From Synergistaceae bacterium (lineage in GTDB: Bacteria > Synergistota > Synergistia > Synergistales > Aminobacteriaceae): a stretch of DNA of 43,551 bases. Where the stretch lies: assembly GCA_018436595.1 (NCBI GenBank), contig JAHDLC010000032.1, positions 1-43,551 on the forward strand, written 5' to 3'. Below are positions 7,939 through 15,928 of the stretch, in pieces. The notes under the pieces were generated by a model that did not search any database, was not told where the DNA came from, and was given only the letters and a program-made list of their open reading frames with translations. Each line of letters starts with the position of its first letter. Position 1 is the stretch's first letter. Made by a program: the position numbers and the translations under genes.

Positions 7939-9090
7939 ATGGCCAGGATCGAGCGGCTCGATCTTTTTAAAGTGCCGCCCAGGTGGCTTTTTCTGAAAGT
8001 CACTACGGACGAGGGCGTGGAAGGCTGGGGCGAACCGGTCGTGGAAGGCCGGGCCGACACCGTTGCCGCAGCGGTGCGGGAGATGGGAGAATACCTCGTC
8101 GGGTCAGACCCGACGAAAATAGAGGACCTCTGGCAGGCCCTCTACAGGGGCGGATTTTATCGCGGCGGCCCCATTCTTATGAGCGCCATCTCCGGCATCG
8201 AGCAGGCCCTCTGGGACATTTCAGGGAAGATGGCGGGCCTTCCCGTCCACAGGATGATGGGCGGCGCCGTGCGGGACAAAATGAGGGTTTACTCGTGGAT
8301 CGGCGGAGACCGCCCCGACGATGTCGTGACGGAGGCAAAGAAGCGGGTCGATGCGGGGATGACCGCCGTCAAGATGAACGGCACGGAGGAAATGGCCTGG
8401 ATCGACAGCTTCACCAGGATCGAGGAAGTCATTTCCCGTGTCCAGGCCCTCCGGGACGCTTTCGGCCATTCTCTGGACATCGCCGTTGACTTCCACGGCC
8501 GGGTCCACCTGCCCATGGCAAGGGTGCTCATGAAGGAGCTCGAGCCCTTCCGCCTCATGTTCATCGAAGAGCCCGTGCTCGTGGAACACCGGGAGGCCTT
8601 CCGGGAACTCCGGCGGCACACCGTCACCCCCATCGCCACCGGAGAGCGGAACTTCAGCCGCTGGGACTTCAAGGATCTCATCACCGGAGGGGGCGTCGAT
8701 ATCCTCCAGCCCGACCTGAGCCACGCGGGAGGCATCTGGGAGGTCCGGAAAATCGCCGCCATGGCAGAGGCCTACGACATAGCCATGGCCCCCCACTGCC
8801 CCCTGGGCCCCATAGCCCTGGCAGCGTGCCTTCAGCTCGATTTCTGCACCCCCAACGCCTTCATCCAGGAGCAGAGCCTGGAAATTCACTACAACAGGGA
8901 GACGGACCTGCTCGATTACCTGGAAGATCCCTCCGTCTTCCGGTACCGGGATGGTTTTGTCTCCCTTCCGGAAGGGCCGGGACTGGGAATTAAAGTAAAC
9001 GAGAGAAAGGTGCTGGAAAAAAGCAGGGAAGGACACAACTGGCACAACCCGGTCTGGCGGAACGCCGACGGGTCGGTTGCAGAATGGTAA
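7939..9090 (+). CDS. dgoD: D-galactonate dehydratase-like enolase-superfamily enzyme
   Basis: Mg-dependent dehydratase of the mandelate racemase/enolase superfamily, 383 residues, nearly the same as E. coli DgoD (382), which converts D-galactonate to 2-keto-3-deoxy-D-galactonate. Strong DgoD-like blocks are present throughout: PPRWLFLKVTTDEGVEGWGE, YRGGPILMSAI, YSWIGGDRP. Metal ligands Asp 184, Glu 210 and Glu 236, and catalytic His 186 (DFHGR) and His 286 (APHCPLGP) are all present. A longer open frame extends upstream through the aldolase gene, but the ATG at 7939 matches the DgoD N terminus and sits 5 bases after the aldolase stop. A related specificity (for example an epimeric aldonate) cannot be excluded. 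Confidence 0.88.
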   Translation: MARIERLDLFKVPPRWLFLKVTTDEGVEGWGEPVVEGRADTVAAAVREMGEYLVGSDPTKIEDLWQALYRGGFYRGGPILMSAISGIEQALWDISGKMAGLPVHRMMGGAVRDKMRVYSWIGGDRPDDVVTEAKKRVDAGMTAVKMNGTEEMAWIDSFTRIEEVISRVQALRDAFGHSLDIAVDFHGRVHLPMARVLMKELEPFRLMFIEEPVLVEHREAFRELRRHTVTPIATGERNFSRWDFKDLITGGGVDILQPDLSHAGGIWEVRKIAAMAEAYDIAMAPHCPLGPIALAACLQLDFCTPNAFIQEQSLEIHYNRETDLLDYLEDPSVFRYRDGFVSLPEGPGLGIKVNERKVLEKSREGHNWHNPVWRNADGSVAEW

Positions 9091-9124
9091 AAGAAGCCCC
9101 CGGTTGCCGGGGGCTTCTTCTTTC
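9091..9124 (+). terminator. Rho-independent terminator after dgoD
   Basis: Perfect 13-bp inverted repeat starting directly after the dgoD stop (left arm 9091-9103, loop TTG, right arm 9107-9119), with core GCCCCCGG/CCGGGGGC, followed by CTTTCC. It also faces the convergent PIN-like gene that ends at 9170. Confidence 0.88.
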
Positions 9125-9169
9125 CGTCACTCTCATCCCGCGAAAAAACGGGTTTGCCGGGAGCTCTCT

Positions 9170-9748
9170 TCAGTCGAGATAGGCGATGCGCTTGTTTTTC
9201 TCCTCGATGAACCGCTCCCGGAAGAGGTGTTCCACGATGAGCTCGATGTCCTCTTTCGTGGCCTGCCCCTGGAACAGGGTGTCGATGCTCGAGGAAAGGG
9301 TCTTTCTGGACTTGGGGCGGCGGGTTTTATCCTGTTTCTTGAGAATTTCAAGGACCTTGGCGTATTTCGGCGCCAGGTCCTTGCTGAGGGTAGGCTTTTC
9401 CTTGATGTCCTCCAGGGTGATGATGCGCTTGACCTTCTGGCCGAAGAGGGCCACGTGCTTGATCAGCGGGTCGTATCCGGCGTCCATTGAGACGATGTAG
9501 TGGCAGGAGGACGGGTCGGTGTGGTTCTTCGCAAGATAGTAGGCGATGTGGAAATCCAGAGCGTTCCGCCCCACGCCGCTGATGGTTACCCACTCCACCC
9601 GGTCGCCCATGGGCTGGGTCTTCCGGATGGTTTCGGTAGGAATCTTCTTCTGGTTCTCCCCGAGGAAAATGAGGATCTTGGCGTCCTCGATGTTCTCCAC
9701 CTGCACTCCCGGCAGATTCTCGTAGTCGATGTAAATATACTTCTTCAT
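9170..9748 (-). CDS. PIN/NYN-like domain protein
   Basis: 192-residue cytoplasmic protein that looks like a single PIN-like nuclease-fold domain (about residues 1-125) with a basic, probably helical tail. Seen in the sequence: YIYIDYENLP at the start (acidic residue in the first strand), GRNALDFHIAYYLA in the middle and SMDAGYDPLIKHV near residue 100, which supply the acidic pocket typical of the fold. PIN-like proteins of this group are presumed RNases, often with unknown targets. The ATG overlaps the upstream hydrolase stop by 4 bases, indicating coupled translation; a GAGGGAG site precedes it. I see no antitoxin-like small gene next to it, so a toxin role is not supported. Confidence 0.75.
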   Translation of the reverse strand: MKKYIYIDYENLPGVQVENIEDAKILIFLGENQKKIPTETIRKTQPMGDRVEWVTISGVGRNALDFHIAYYLAKNHTDPSSCHYIVSMDAGYDPLIKHVALFGQKVKRIITLEDIKEKPTLSKDLAPKYAKVLEILKKQDKTRRPKSRKTLSSSIDTLFQGQATKEDIELIVEHLFRERFIEEKNKRIAYLD

Positions 9749-10572
9749 GGATTGTCTCCCTCTTTCAGAAAGGAAAGCACCGCTTCGGCGAATTCCTTCG
9801 GTTTTTCCGCGTGGATGGAGTGGGCGGCTCCTTCAATGGCCAGGTACTTTCCCCGGGGAAACTTTTCTGCCAGTTCCCGTCCTGCAGCGGCGGGAAAAAG
9901 AAGGTCTTCCGTGCCCGCCAGAACCAGCGCGGGTACTTTGACGGAACGGGCAAGGCCCCGGCCGTCGAAGGCCGCGATGGCATTCACCTGGTTCCGGAAC
10001 GAGACGGGAGCCTGGGGGAAGGGATAGGAGAGGGCAAATTCGACGGCGCCTTTCACCGTACCCTCGTCCTCGAAAAAGGCGGGAGAAAAAATCCAGTAAA
10101 AAACAGTCCGGAAGAATCCGGCCGGATCGTCACCTTTCCCGTACCGGTCGGCCAGGTCGGAGAAAAGCAGGGTGTTCCTGGAGGAGCTTTTCTCGCCCGA
10201 TGCAGCGATTACAACCTTTCTCACCTTTTCGGGATAGTGTGCGGCAAGACTCAGGGCGGTGAATCCCCCCATGGAATGGCCCAGAACGTGGACGGGACCG
10301 TACCCGAGATGGTCGATCAGGGCGGCGCAGTCGTCCGCCATGAGATCCACGGAAACCGGCGCGTCCTCCGGGAGCGAGCGGCCGATTCCCCGGTTGTCCA
10401 CTATAATCACCCGGAAATGCTCCGACAGGACAGGCAGAACCGTCTGCCAGCTCGAAACATCCGACGCCAGACCGGCAACGAGCAGCAATGGAGGCCCGTC
10501 GACGCCGTGCACCTCGTAATACAGATTCGCGTCGTTCAGCATCAGCATGGAGGCCAAAAGCAGCGTAGCCAT
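9745..10572 (-). CDS. Alpha/beta hydrolase fold protein
   Basis: 275-residue hydrolase. The catalytic set is visible: nucleophile Ser in GHSMGG (about residue 104), an acid in AGTEDLLFP and His in GAAHSIHAEKP near the C terminus, with the VDNRGIGRS oxyanion-side block. Most similar in style to 3-oxoadipate enol-lactonase or haloperoxidase-like esterases, but the substrate cannot be named. The frame extends to 10611; I chose the ATG at 10570-10572 because AAAGGGG precedes it at good spacing, while the more upstream ATG has no ribosome binding site. An inner start at 10548 would remove a hydrophobic stretch (ATLLLASML). Its 4-base overlap with the PIN-like gene suggests a two-gene operon. Confidence 0.8.
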   Translation of the reverse strand: MATLLLASMLMLNDANLYYEVHGVDGPPLLLVAGLASDVSSWQTVLPVLSEHFRVIIVDNRGIGRSLPEDAPVSVDLMADDCAALIDHLGYGPVHVLGHSMGGFTALSLAAHYPEKVRKVVIAASGEKSSSRNTLLFSDLADRYGKGDDPAGFFRTVFYWIFSPAFFEDEGTVKGAVEFALSYPFPQAPVSFRNQVNAIAAFDGRGLARSVKVPALVLAGTEDLLFPAAAGRELAEKFPRGKYLAIEGAAHSIHAEKPKEFAEAVLSFLKEGDNP

Positions 10573-10621
10573 TCCACAACCCCTTTCGGCAGGATAGGGA
10601 CATCTTAACACCGTTGCCTGC

Positions 10622-10659
10622 CCGGAAAAAGGGCGAATATGCCGCCGCTGTTTTTCCGG
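10622..10659 (-). terminator. Possible terminator after the exported coiled-coil protein gene
   Basis: CCGGAAAAA (10622-10630) and TTTTTCCGG (10651-10659) form a 9-bp inverted repeat around a 20-base loop, starting right after the stop codon at 10660. The T tract is part of the stem, so this is a weaker call than a standard terminator. Confidence 0.4.
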
Positions 10660-11559
10660 CTACCGCTTCATGAACCTCCAGCCGAGGGACTTGGCCAGCC
10701 GGCTCCCGTTGGCGATGAGGACGCAGCGGTCGATGTCGTTTTGCTTCCAGGCCTCTAATATGGATTTCGCAAAGCTGTCCAGTGTGTCCCGCTGCTCCCG
10801 TACTCCCTTCCAGTCGTTGTAGAGCGCCCTCCGTTTTGCGTTTTCCCGGTTGAAAGCCTCCACTTTCGCGTTGAAATCGGCCTGCCTGAACTTGTACGTC
10901 TGGACCATGGACGACCGTGCCGCCTTGTTCTGTTCGCTCCGGATCGCGTCCGCCATCCTGGCGAGCTCGGCCCGTTCGGTGTCGAGCCGGGCTTTCCAGC
11001 TCTTCTGATGTTCGTCTATGCCTTTTATCCTGTCCGCCTGCTGATTCATTGCGCCGCTCAGGCGCTTCCGCTCGTTCGATATGGCCTTTGCCAGGGCATC
11101 CAGCCGTTTTTTGGCCCGCTCCAAGTATTCCCTGTCGAGGTTCTTGTTGTTCCCCCGCTGGATGATTTTCAGCGAAAACCGGGTCTGCTTGTTCGTCGAC
11201 GCAAGAATGCTGACCTTGTAGTGATGGTAGGCGGCTTTGTTGGCCGGTTTCCCGGAGGGGGCCGTGTGGCTCAGCTCGTGGGACGTTCTCTGGTCGCTAC
11301 CAGCCACGGAATTGTATGCCCATTCGTTTCCCGCGGGGGTCATGAAGAGGATATCCACCGATGTGGGATAGTTCGACCCCACGCTGACCGTGAAACTGTC
11401 GCCGGGGTTGCACTTGATGGTGTAGGTGGCGGGATGGGGGCCGCCGACGGTACCCGATGTGGAATAATCCGCACAGGATGGAGAAACTGCCGCGGCGCAC
11501 AGGAACAGCGCCGAGACCAGGAAAAGCAGGGAAACTCTCAGGATTCTCTTTCTTTTCAT
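10660..11559 (-). CDS. Exported protein with beta-rich domain and coiled coil, unknown function
   Basis: Not recognised as a named family. 299 residues: a signal peptide (MKRKRILR, hydrophobic core, likely cleavage near SCADYS about residue 31), a beta-rich segment of about 100 residues (TYTIKCNPGDSFTVSVGSN, then HHYKVSILASTN) and a long highly charged alpha-helical segment from about 140 to 260 rich in Lys, Arg, Glu and Gln that reads as a coiled coil. The protein is therefore probably periplasmic or cell-surface. AAAGGAGAG precedes the ATG. The next gene upstream, also exported, ends 36 bases away, so both are likely made from one message. Confidence 0.65.
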   Translation of the reverse strand: MKRKRILRVSLLFLVSALFLCAAAVSPSCADYSTSGTVGGPHPATYTIKCNPGDSFTVSVGSNYPTSVDILFMTPAGNEWAYNSVAGSDQRTSHELSHTAPSGKPANKAAYHHYKVSILASTNKQTRFSLKIIQRGNNKNLDREYLERAKKRLDALAKAISNERKRLSGAMNQQADRIKGIDEHQKSWKARLDTERAELARMADAIRSEQNKAARSSMVQTYKFRQADFNAKVEAFNRENAKRRALYNDWKGVREQRDTLDSFAKSILEAWKQNDIDRCVLIANGSRLAKSLGWRFMKR

Positions 11560-11595
11560 ATCGCTCTCCTTTCCGGGGTTGAGCGCAACCGTCTC

Positions 11596-12054
11596 TTAAA
11601 GATCCAGCCAGGCGTTCCCCATGCCGTATCGTATCTTCTCGGCATTGTCGATGAACAGGCTCTCCATAACATCGTTCAGATAGGTATAGCTTGTGATGGA
11701 ACCGCCGTCCGCGGCCACCGTCACGTAGACAAGGTCGCCCTTTTCGGGGTAAAAATAGATGGTTCCCCCCGCCGGGGGCTGCTGCCACTCGTGGTCCACC
11801 GAATAGCACGTCCCGGAAAACTTTTCCGGCACTCCTTCCGACATCGGATGTCTCAACAAAAAAACGACAGTTTTCCAGGTGCTCTGTTTCGTGGTCTCAA
11901 GCGTCTTTACCGATTCCACCATCGCCGTCGCCTTGATCTTCGACTGTTCCGACATTCGGGCGTACACATCCGGCGGCATCACGCCCTCCGCCGAAAAACA
12001 GAAGGCTGCTAAGAGAAAAACAAGCACAGAAGCGGCAACTCTGCAGTTTTTCAT
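11596..12054 (-). CDS. Small exported protein of unknown function
   Basis: 152 residues with a clear signal peptide (MKNCRVAASVLVFLLAAFCF, cleavage probably near residue 23). The mature part has two short conserved-looking blocks, FSGTCYSVDHEWQQPPAGG and TIYFYPEKGDLVYVTV, with alternating hydrophobic residues suggestive of beta strands. It resembles no family I can name. GGGGGAG precedes the ATG by 3-4 bases. It is followed by the exported coiled-coil gene on the same strand; divergent from the SH3-like protein gene at 12237. Confidence 0.6.
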   Translation of the reverse strand: MKNCRVAASVLVFLLAAFCFSAEGVMPPDVYARMSEQSKIKATAMVESVKTLETTKQSTWKTVVFLLRHPMSEGVPEKFSGTCYSVDHEWQQPPAGGTIYFYPEKGDLVYVTVAADGGSITSYTYLNDVMESLFIDNAEKIRYGMGNAWLDL

Positions 12055-12186
12055 TTACTCCCCCTCCCCTGTGTTCGGATTTTTCTTCACGGGCGCACTC
12101 CCGGATAAACTTTTTCTGCCCGCTTCGGGAGAATAACCACGGAGGACCGGAAGACAAAACGAGGCTACTTTTTGAAATTAACTCAA

Positions 12187-12195
12187 TGTTATAAT
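12187..12195 (+). promoter_or_regulatory. Extended -10 promoter
   Basis: TGTTATAAT: a consensus TATAAT at 12190-12195 with the TG extended -10 motif one base upstream. The -35 region is poor (TACTTT at 12166-12171, 18 bp away), which extended -10 promoters tolerate. It would start transcription near 12202, about 35 bases before the GTG of the SH3-like gene. Confidence 0.6.
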
Positions 12196-12236
12196 ATCAT
12201 CCGGTCCGTTGAAGCTCAAGGGAAGGGGGCTTTCCG

Positions 12237-12980
12237 GTGAACGGAAGAAAAGGGTGGATTCTGCTCTGCATTCTGTCGGCAGGAATTCTGTTTTTCACCG
12301 CTGCTCAGGCCGGAGCGTCAGTTCCATCAGGAGAGGAACTCCGGCTGAGTCCCGCACCGGCATTCGTCACGGGAGCGGGAGTGAACGTGAGAACCGGTCC
12401 GTCCACAGCCTCCAGAAGCCTGGGAAAACTTGACGGACAGGCATCGGAGGAACTCGTGGCGACCGACGTCGCAACGGGAGAGGACGGCAAAATCTGGTAC
12501 CTGGTTCTTTCGGGAAAAGTCGGTGAAGGGTGGATCAGGGGCGATTTTCTCCGATTCGAGGGCCTGGATGATCCTCTGTGGCGGCTCGCCGCACGAATCC
12601 GCCGGGATCTGGGAGTCACCCCCGACATGACGGAGAACCGCCTGGGAAAACCGGAAAGCAGGCAAAACCGTACTTTCCTCCCGGAAGACCGGAAGGAAAA
12701 AGTCACTGAAACCGTGCTGACCTACCACGAGGGAAACGTGGTCTTCTGGATTCCGAAAAATGGCAGCTTTCTCGTCTCCGCCGACTTCACGGGAAAAATC
12801 GGCGGCTTCGGAAATATAACTTTCGGGGCTGATGTCGACGCAGTGGAAAAATACCTCGGGCCGCCTCACGGTGTGCGGAACAGGGTATGGACCTACCACT
12901 CGGGCATGAGCCGGATCCATATCCGGTTCGGAATGGACGGGCGTGTCGACAGGCTGATCCTTGAGCGGGACCCCTACTAG
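12237..12980 (+). CDS. Exported bacterial SH3-domain (SH3b) protein
   Basis: 247 residues starting at a GTG with AAGGGGG upstream. A signal peptide covers about residues 1-26 (ILLCILSAGILFFTAAQAG). Residues 43-98 form an SH3b-type domain: GAGVNVRTGPSTASRSLGKL is the standard first block, and KIWYLVLSGKVGEGWIRGDF the second. SH3b domains bind cell-wall peptides. The C-terminal half (about 150-247), ending in a strand-rich segment with GNITFGADVDAVEKYLGPP, is reminiscent of repeat domains that assess sequence at the envelope but I cannot name it. The stop codon overlaps the convergent diguanylate cyclase stop in the shared CTAG at 12977-12980. Confidence 0.7.
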   Translation: MNGRKGWILLCILSAGILFFTAAQAGASVPSGEELRLSPAPAFVTGAGVNVRTGPSTASRSLGKLDGQASEELVATDVATGEDGKIWYLVLSGKVGEGWIRGDFLRFEGLDDPLWRLAARIRRDLGVTPDMTENRLGKPESRQNRTFLPEDRKEKVTETVLTYHEGNVVFWIPKNGSFLVSADFTGKIGGFGNITFGADVDAVEKYLGPPHGVRNRVWTYHSGMSRIHIRFGMDGRVDRLILERDPY

Positions 12981-13873
12981 CCCACTGTCACCCGGTTCCT
13001 GCCCTCCTGCTTGCTCCTGTACATCATAGTGTCCGCCCTCTTGACCAGGGCAGATGGCGAAGAGTCTCCTTCCTCCGACGACGTTCCTCCGATGGAGACC
13101 GTCACGGAAAGCCGCTGCCCGTCCGCTTCTATCCATGTTGCTTCAACCGCCGAGCGAAGCCTTTCCCCGATAGATGCAAGAGTCTCCCTCTCCGCGTTGG
13201 GGAAAAGCCCCACAAATTCTTCGCCTCCCCAGCGCCCTATGACATCGAAGGGGCGAACCGCTGAAACCAGGGTTTTCGCCGTCGTTTCAAGCACCCTGTC
13301 CCCTATGTCATGGCCATGGTTGTCGTTGAAGCGTTTGAAATGGTCAATGTCGAAAAAGAGGACCCCGAAGGGAACGCCGCTCTTCTGCCAGAGAGCGAAA
13401 AGGGCCGCCAGCTCCGAATCAAGGTAGCGTCTGTTGGGAACCCCGGTGAGAAGGTCGAGAAGGGATCGCCGCTCCAGTTCCGTCATCCGCTCCCTGAGGT
13501 TTTCTTCGGGGCTGATCTCGGCGAAGAGCTCGATGCCGCCCACCACGTTGCCCTCGTCGTCTTCGAGGGGGGTGGTCCTCACCGAGACGGGAACCCTGTG
13601 GCCCCTCCGGTGATGGAAGAACACCTCCGCCTCCCGGGAAAGCGTGTCCTCCATAGTGGCGAGAAGGGGACATCCTGCTTTGCAGAGGTTCTTTCCCTCG
13701 CAGTCAACATGGACGAGGATATCCTCGCTGCACCGGTGCCCTATCACCTCATGGCTCCTGAAACCCGTTAACCGTTCCGCAGCCTTGTTCCAGTAAGTGA
13801 TCCTTCTCTCGCGGTCCACAAAATAGGCTCCTTCTTTCAGAGCGTCAAGCATCCGCTGGATATCCCGGCGCAA
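12977..13873 (-). CDS. PAS-GGDEF diguanylate cyclase
   Basis: Makes cyclic di-GMP from two GTP. From the TTG at 13871-13873 (5 bases after GGAG) it has 298 residues: PAS domain about 5-120 and GGDEF domain about 138-298. The active-site loop is GGEEF (216-220), the metal-binding Asp is in FFDIDHFK, and the inhibitory RxxD site (RPFD, 207-210) lies five residues before GGEEF, so product inhibition is likely. The PAS domain carries four Cys (48, 58, 64, 68) and His/Asp in a tight cluster, suggesting a metal, heme or redox input. The longer open frame upstream crosses an AT-rich promoter-like region and is not used. No membrane segment, so cytoplasmic. Confidence 0.9.
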   Translation of the reverse strand: MRRDIQRMLDALKEGAYFVDRERRITYWNKAAERLTGFRSHEVIGHRCSEDILVHVDCEGKNLCKAGCPLLATMEDTLSREAEVFFHHRRGHRVPVSVRTTPLEDDEGNVVGGIELFAEISPEENLRERMTELERRSLLDLLTGVPNRRYLDSELAALFALWQKSGVPFGVLFFDIDHFKRFNDNHGHDIGDRVLETTAKTLVSAVRPFDVIGRWGGEEFVGLFPNAERETLASIGERLRSAVEATWIEADGQRLSVTVSIGGTSSEEGDSSPSALVKRADTMMYRSKQEGRNRVTVG

Positions 13874-13950
13874 TCCATCTCCACCCCTTCTTTTGAACTT
13901 ATTATTATAATAAGGAATAAAATTGGAAAAAGCAAGTCGGAGAGATATAG

Positions 13951-13979
13951 CAATCTCCCGCTCTTCGAGCGGGAGATTG
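13951..13979 (-). terminator. Perfect hairpin downstream of the TRAP operon
   Basis: A 13-bp perfect stem (arms 13951-13963 and 13967-13979, core TCCCGCTC/GAGCGGGA) with a 3-base loop, 41 bases past the dctM stop in the direction of transcription. There is no adjacent U tract, so it is a probable but not textbook terminator; it also insulates the diguanylate cyclase promoter region. Confidence 0.6.
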
Positions 13980-14019
13980 GGTGGTCCGGGATTGTTTCCA
14001 GGAGAACCGGCGAGCCGCC

Positions 14020-15300
14020 TTACCGGATGAACCCCAGCAGTTTCGGCAGGAAGAGAGAGATTGGAGCGACGTAGGTCACGAGAAGAAGCACTCCGAGAAG
14101 GGCGATCACGAACCGCATCGCCGCTGCGGACACTTTCTCCAGGCTCAGGCCCGTGATGCCGCAGCTCACGAAAAGACACACCCCCACCGGCGGCGTCGCC
14201 ATCCCGATGGCAAGGTTGAGCACCATCATGAAACCGAAATGGAGAGGGTTAATTCCCAGTTTCGCCGCGATGGGCGCAAGGATGGGGGCCAGGAGAATAA
14301 TTGCCGCCCCGGTCTCCATGAACATCCCCACGATGAGCAGCAGGATGTTCACTATGAGAAGGAAGACATAGGGGTTTGACGTGGCAGAGAGGAACAGGGC
14401 CGACAGCTTCACGGGAACCTGGTTCGCCGCGATGACCCAGGCAAACACGTTGGCGAGGGAGATGATCAGCAGGATGGCCCCCGTGGTGATGCCGCTCTGG
14501 AACAGGATGTGGGGAACGTCCTTCCATGCGATCTCCCGGAAAATGAACTTGCCGACGAAGAAGGAGTAGATCACCGCAACGGCGGCTGCCTCCGTGGGGG
14601 TGAACACGCCGCCGAGGATTCCTCCCAGGATGATGATGGGAGCCATCAATGCCCATACCGATGACCTGAACTCGGCGGCAACCCTCTTTCCTGAAAAGCC
14701 CTCGGAAGTGGGGTAGTTCTTTTTCTTCGCCACCCGGGTGACCACGATCATGAGAGCAAGGCCCATGAGGATTCCCGGAACAAACCCCGCGGCGAAGAGC
14801 CCTCCCACCGACACGTTCACCGACACGCCGTAGATGACCATGATGATGCTCGGCGGGATGATGGGGCCGATGGTTGCCGCCACGCTGTTGAGGGCAGCGC
14901 TGAAGTCGAGGTCGTAGCCGCTCTTCTCCATGGAGGGGATCATGATGGAGCCGATGGCGGAGGCGTCGGCCACGGAGGAGCCGCTGATTCCGGCAAAGAT
15001 CATGTTTGCCACGACACACGCATGGGCCAGCCCGCCCCGGATATGGCCAACCAGGCTGTTGGCGAAACCGATGATCCTCACGGTGGTTCCTCCCCGGTTC
15101 ATCAGGTCTCCCGCAAGAATGAAGAACGGAACCGCCATCAGGGGGAAGGAGTCGATCCCGGTAAACATCCTCTGGGCGACGACTTCGAGGGGAACGCCCA
15201 TGGCGATAAGGACGACGATTCCCGTGATTCCCATCACGAGAGCGAGAGGAATGCCCATGAAAAAGCAGACGAGAAATGCGGCAGTCATAAGGTATGTCAT
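14020..15300 (-). CDS. dctM: TRAP transporter large permease, DctM family
   Basis: 426 residues, the usual length for DctM, with about 12 hydrophobic segments. Family blocks seen: FFMGIPLALVMGITG at the N terminus, FFILAGDLMNRGG near residue 65, GISGSSVADASAIGSIMIP near 110 and GIATPPVG-like MATPPVGVCLF near 365. It is the Na+- or H+-coupled transport subunit for a carboxylate or sugar acid. The ATG overlaps the stop of the small permease by 4 bases. It is the last gene of the operon. Confidence 0.95.
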   Translation of the reverse strand: MTYLMTAAFLVCFFMGIPLALVMGITGIVVLIAMGVPLEVVAQRMFTGIDSFPLMAVPFFILAGDLMNRGGTTVRIIGFANSLVGHIRGGLAHACVVANMIFAGISGSSVADASAIGSIMIPSMEKSGYDLDFSAALNSVAATIGPIIPPSIIMVIYGVSVNVSVGGLFAAGFVPGILMGLALMIVVTRVAKKKNYPTSEGFSGKRVAAEFRSSVWALMAPIIILGGILGGVFTPTEAAAVAVIYSFFVGKFIFREIAWKDVPHILFQSGITTGAILLIISLANVFAWVIAANQVPVKLSALFLSATSNPYVFLLIVNILLLIVGMFMETGAAIILLAPILAPIAAKLGINPLHFGFMMVLNLAIGMATPPVGVCLFVSCGITGLSLEKVSAAAMRFVIALLGVLLLVTYVAPISLFLPKLLGFIR

Positions 15301-15830
15301 TGCCCGTCACCGTCCTTTCCCTTCAGGGCCGCTTCAAGCTCCAGGTCCGCCGTGGATATGGACTGGGAAGACCGGCTCAGCACAAGGTACAGAAGGTGCA
15401 TGAACATATACACGGAACCGACAGGGATCGCCAGGTAGGGTATCCACATGGGAAAATCCATGGCCGGCGACGTCTGGCCCCAGAGACCGATCATGAGCTT
15501 GATCCCCTGCACGGTCACCGCGGCGAGAAAGACCATGATGATGATCTCGGCGGCAAAGGTCACTTTCCACCGGGCACCTTCGGGGAGCTTCTCCACGAAC
15601 ATGGTGACGCCGATATGCCTGCCTTTTCCCATGGCGTACCCCGCCCCGAGAAAGGTCACCCAGACCATCATGTACCGTGCCGCTTCTTCGGACCATGTAA
15701 TGGGGTCATGGAGGACGAACCTGTAAAAGACGGCCATAAAGGCTATGACTCCCATGGCTCCCATGAGGGCTGCCACAAGGATGAAGGCTGCCCGGTCAAA
15801 CACTTCGAGAAATCCCTTCAGCAGTTTCAC
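15297..15830 (-). CDS. dctQ: TRAP transporter small permease, DctQ family
   Basis: 177 residues with four predicted membrane segments (about 14-36, 47-66, 88-110, 128-150), matching DctQ. The motif VTWSEE-like ITWSEEAARYMMVWVTFLGA around residue 44 is diagnostic of the family, as is the following GHIGV-type RHIGVTMF block. Overlaps dctM by 4 bases; separated from the binding-protein gene by 98 bases holding a stem-loop. Confidence 0.93.
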   Translation of the reverse strand: MKLLKGFLEVFDRAAFILVAALMGAMGVIAFMAVFYRFVLHDPITWSEEAARYMMVWVTFLGAGYAMGKGRHIGVTMFVEKLPEGARWKVTFAAEIIIMVFLAAVTVQGIKLMIGLWGQTSPAMDFPMWIPYLAIPVGSVYMFMHLLYLVLSRSSQSISTADLELEAALKGKDGDGQ

Positions 15831-15856
15831 TTCTCCACCTCTCCTTCAGTACGAAA

Positions 15857-15887
15857 GGGGGACAGGGCGGTCGTCCGCCCCTCCCCC
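15857..15887. promoter_or_regulatory. Intercistronic stem-loop between dctP and dctQ
   Basis: Inner stem GGGCGG (15865-15870) / CCGCCC (15875-15880) with loop TCGT, extended by a second stem GGGGGA (15857-15862) / TCCCCC (15882-15887) across a small internal loop. It falls in the only sizeable gap of the operon and probably adjusts permease expression below that of the binding protein. Confidence 0.55.
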
Positions 15888-15928
15888 GCACATCTGCAGA
15901 TATTGGAAAACGCTCTTTATTCCGGCGG

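Noticed and set aside
9170-9748. PIN-domain toxin of a toxin-antitoxin pair
   Set aside because: No small antitoxin gene is adjacent; the neighbour is a full-length alpha/beta hydrolase.
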